From Bacillota bacterium (GTDB taxonomy: Bacteria > Bacillota > Clostridia > Lachnospirales > Lachnospiraceae), in the NCBI GenBank assembly GCA_017861355.1, contig JAGFXQ010000206.1:1-6379 (forward strand): DNA of 6,379 bases. Direction: 5' to 3'. Every line of letters begins with the position of its first letter. Positions within the stretch are counted from its first letter, which is position 1. The position numbers and the translations under genes are program-made. Positions 6,065 through 6,379 of the stretch are shown here, one piece after another. Under the pieces are notes generated by a model that saw only the letters and a list, made by a program, of their open reading frames with translations, was not told the origin of the DNA and did no database searches.

Positions 6065-6379
6065 TTACAAGGGCAGCCATTCTAATACCCTTTGTATCTT
6101 CTCATCCCAATATTTCCACTGATGGTCTCCTGCCGACTCCTCGTAGGTCAGCTCATAACCTAATTCGTTTAATGTCTTCTTCGCGGTAAGGTTCTGTTCA
6201 TAGAGAAAGTCCTCGGTTCCACACCAGATATAGACTTTCGGAAGGGGTGCTCCGCTTTCCTTCAATCTCCTGGCTACCGCCATCAGGTCTTGATCCGAGT
6301 TCACCATCTCTTCCACCGAGCCAAAGATGTTATGGAATACTCCGCTGGGATCATCAATTGCTCCACTCTTGAGACTTGC
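6065..6379 (-). CDS. Alpha/beta-hydrolase esterase, C-terminal part (5' end outside window)
   Basis: The last 104 residues of a protein that runs in from the right edge. The fragment contains CGTEDFLYEQN, whose Asp (fragment residue 57) is a likely catalytic acid. It also contains SAGDHQWKYWDEKI, with the probable catalytic His (residue 86), and it ends VLEWLPL. This Asp...GDHxWxYWD pattern is typical of the putative-esterase family (esterase D / tributyrin esterase / acetyl- or feruloyl-esterase-like). The nucleophile Ser and any signal peptide lie outside the window, so substrate and location are unknown. It ends 20 nt before the regulator's start codon and may be co-transcribed with it. 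A link to lactate metabolism is not evident. Confidence 0.8.
   Translation of the reverse strand, partial: ASLKSGAIDDPSGVFHNIFGSVEEMVNSDQDLMAVARRLKESGAPLPKVYIWCGTEDFLYEQNLTAKKTLNELGYELTYEESAGDHQWKYWDEKIQRVLEWLPL

Noticed and set aside
1..6379. CRISPR arrays, tRNA/rRNA genes, insertion sequences, phage or defence genes
   Set aside because: No spaced direct repeats, tRNA-like cloverleaf, rRNA sequence, transposase or terminal inverted repeats were seen. The window is metabolic genes with normal spacers.

Overview
The window is a piece of chromosome from a strictly anaerobic, low-to-mid-GC Firmicute, most likely of the Clostridia (Lachnospiraceae-like). This is inferred from the Shine-Dalgarno sites (AGGAGG/GGAGGT), a textbook sigma-A promoter, AT-rich spacers and, above all, the gene set. 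All six genes lie on the minus strand, so transcription runs from the right edge to the left edge. Two genes are cut by the window ends.

Layout in the direction of transcription: (1) 6379-6065, C-terminal 104 residues of an alpha/beta-hydrolase esterase; (2) 6044-5322, a GntR-type regulator of the FadR/FCD subfamily (LldR/PdhR-like), 20 nt behind the esterase; (3) a 330-bp control region with a perfect-consensus promoter (TTGACA-17-TATAAT), two ATTGGT-N3-ACC operators 141 bp apart, and a predicted leader of about 243 nt that can fold extensively; (4) 4991-3450, L-lactate permease; (5) 3379-2591, EtfB; (6) 2578-1394, EtfA with an N-terminal [4Fe-4S] ferredoxin-like domain; (7) 1310 to beyond position 1, an FAD-dependent (D-)lactate dehydrogenase of the GlcD family, missing roughly its last 30 residues.

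The genes form a lactate-utilisation module: the permease imports lactate, the flavin dehydrogenase oxidises it to pyruvate, and the EtfBA pair carries the electrons. The content matches the lactate dehydrogenase/Etf system described in Acetobacterium woodii (lctBCD). There, reduced ferredoxin is co-oxidised so that lactate can reduce NAD+ (electron confurcation). The ferredoxin-like domain on EtfA and the DGDTAQVGP motif in EtfB fit that bifurcating/confurcating clade. The linked regulator is the obvious candidate to bind the two operators and be relieved by lactate; this is inference.

The protein-coding content is a recognisable known system. The less explained parts are in the non-coding DNA: the foldable leader upstream of the permease, a CACTTAG repeat around the promoter, and two tandem hairpins between etfA and the dehydrogenase gene.
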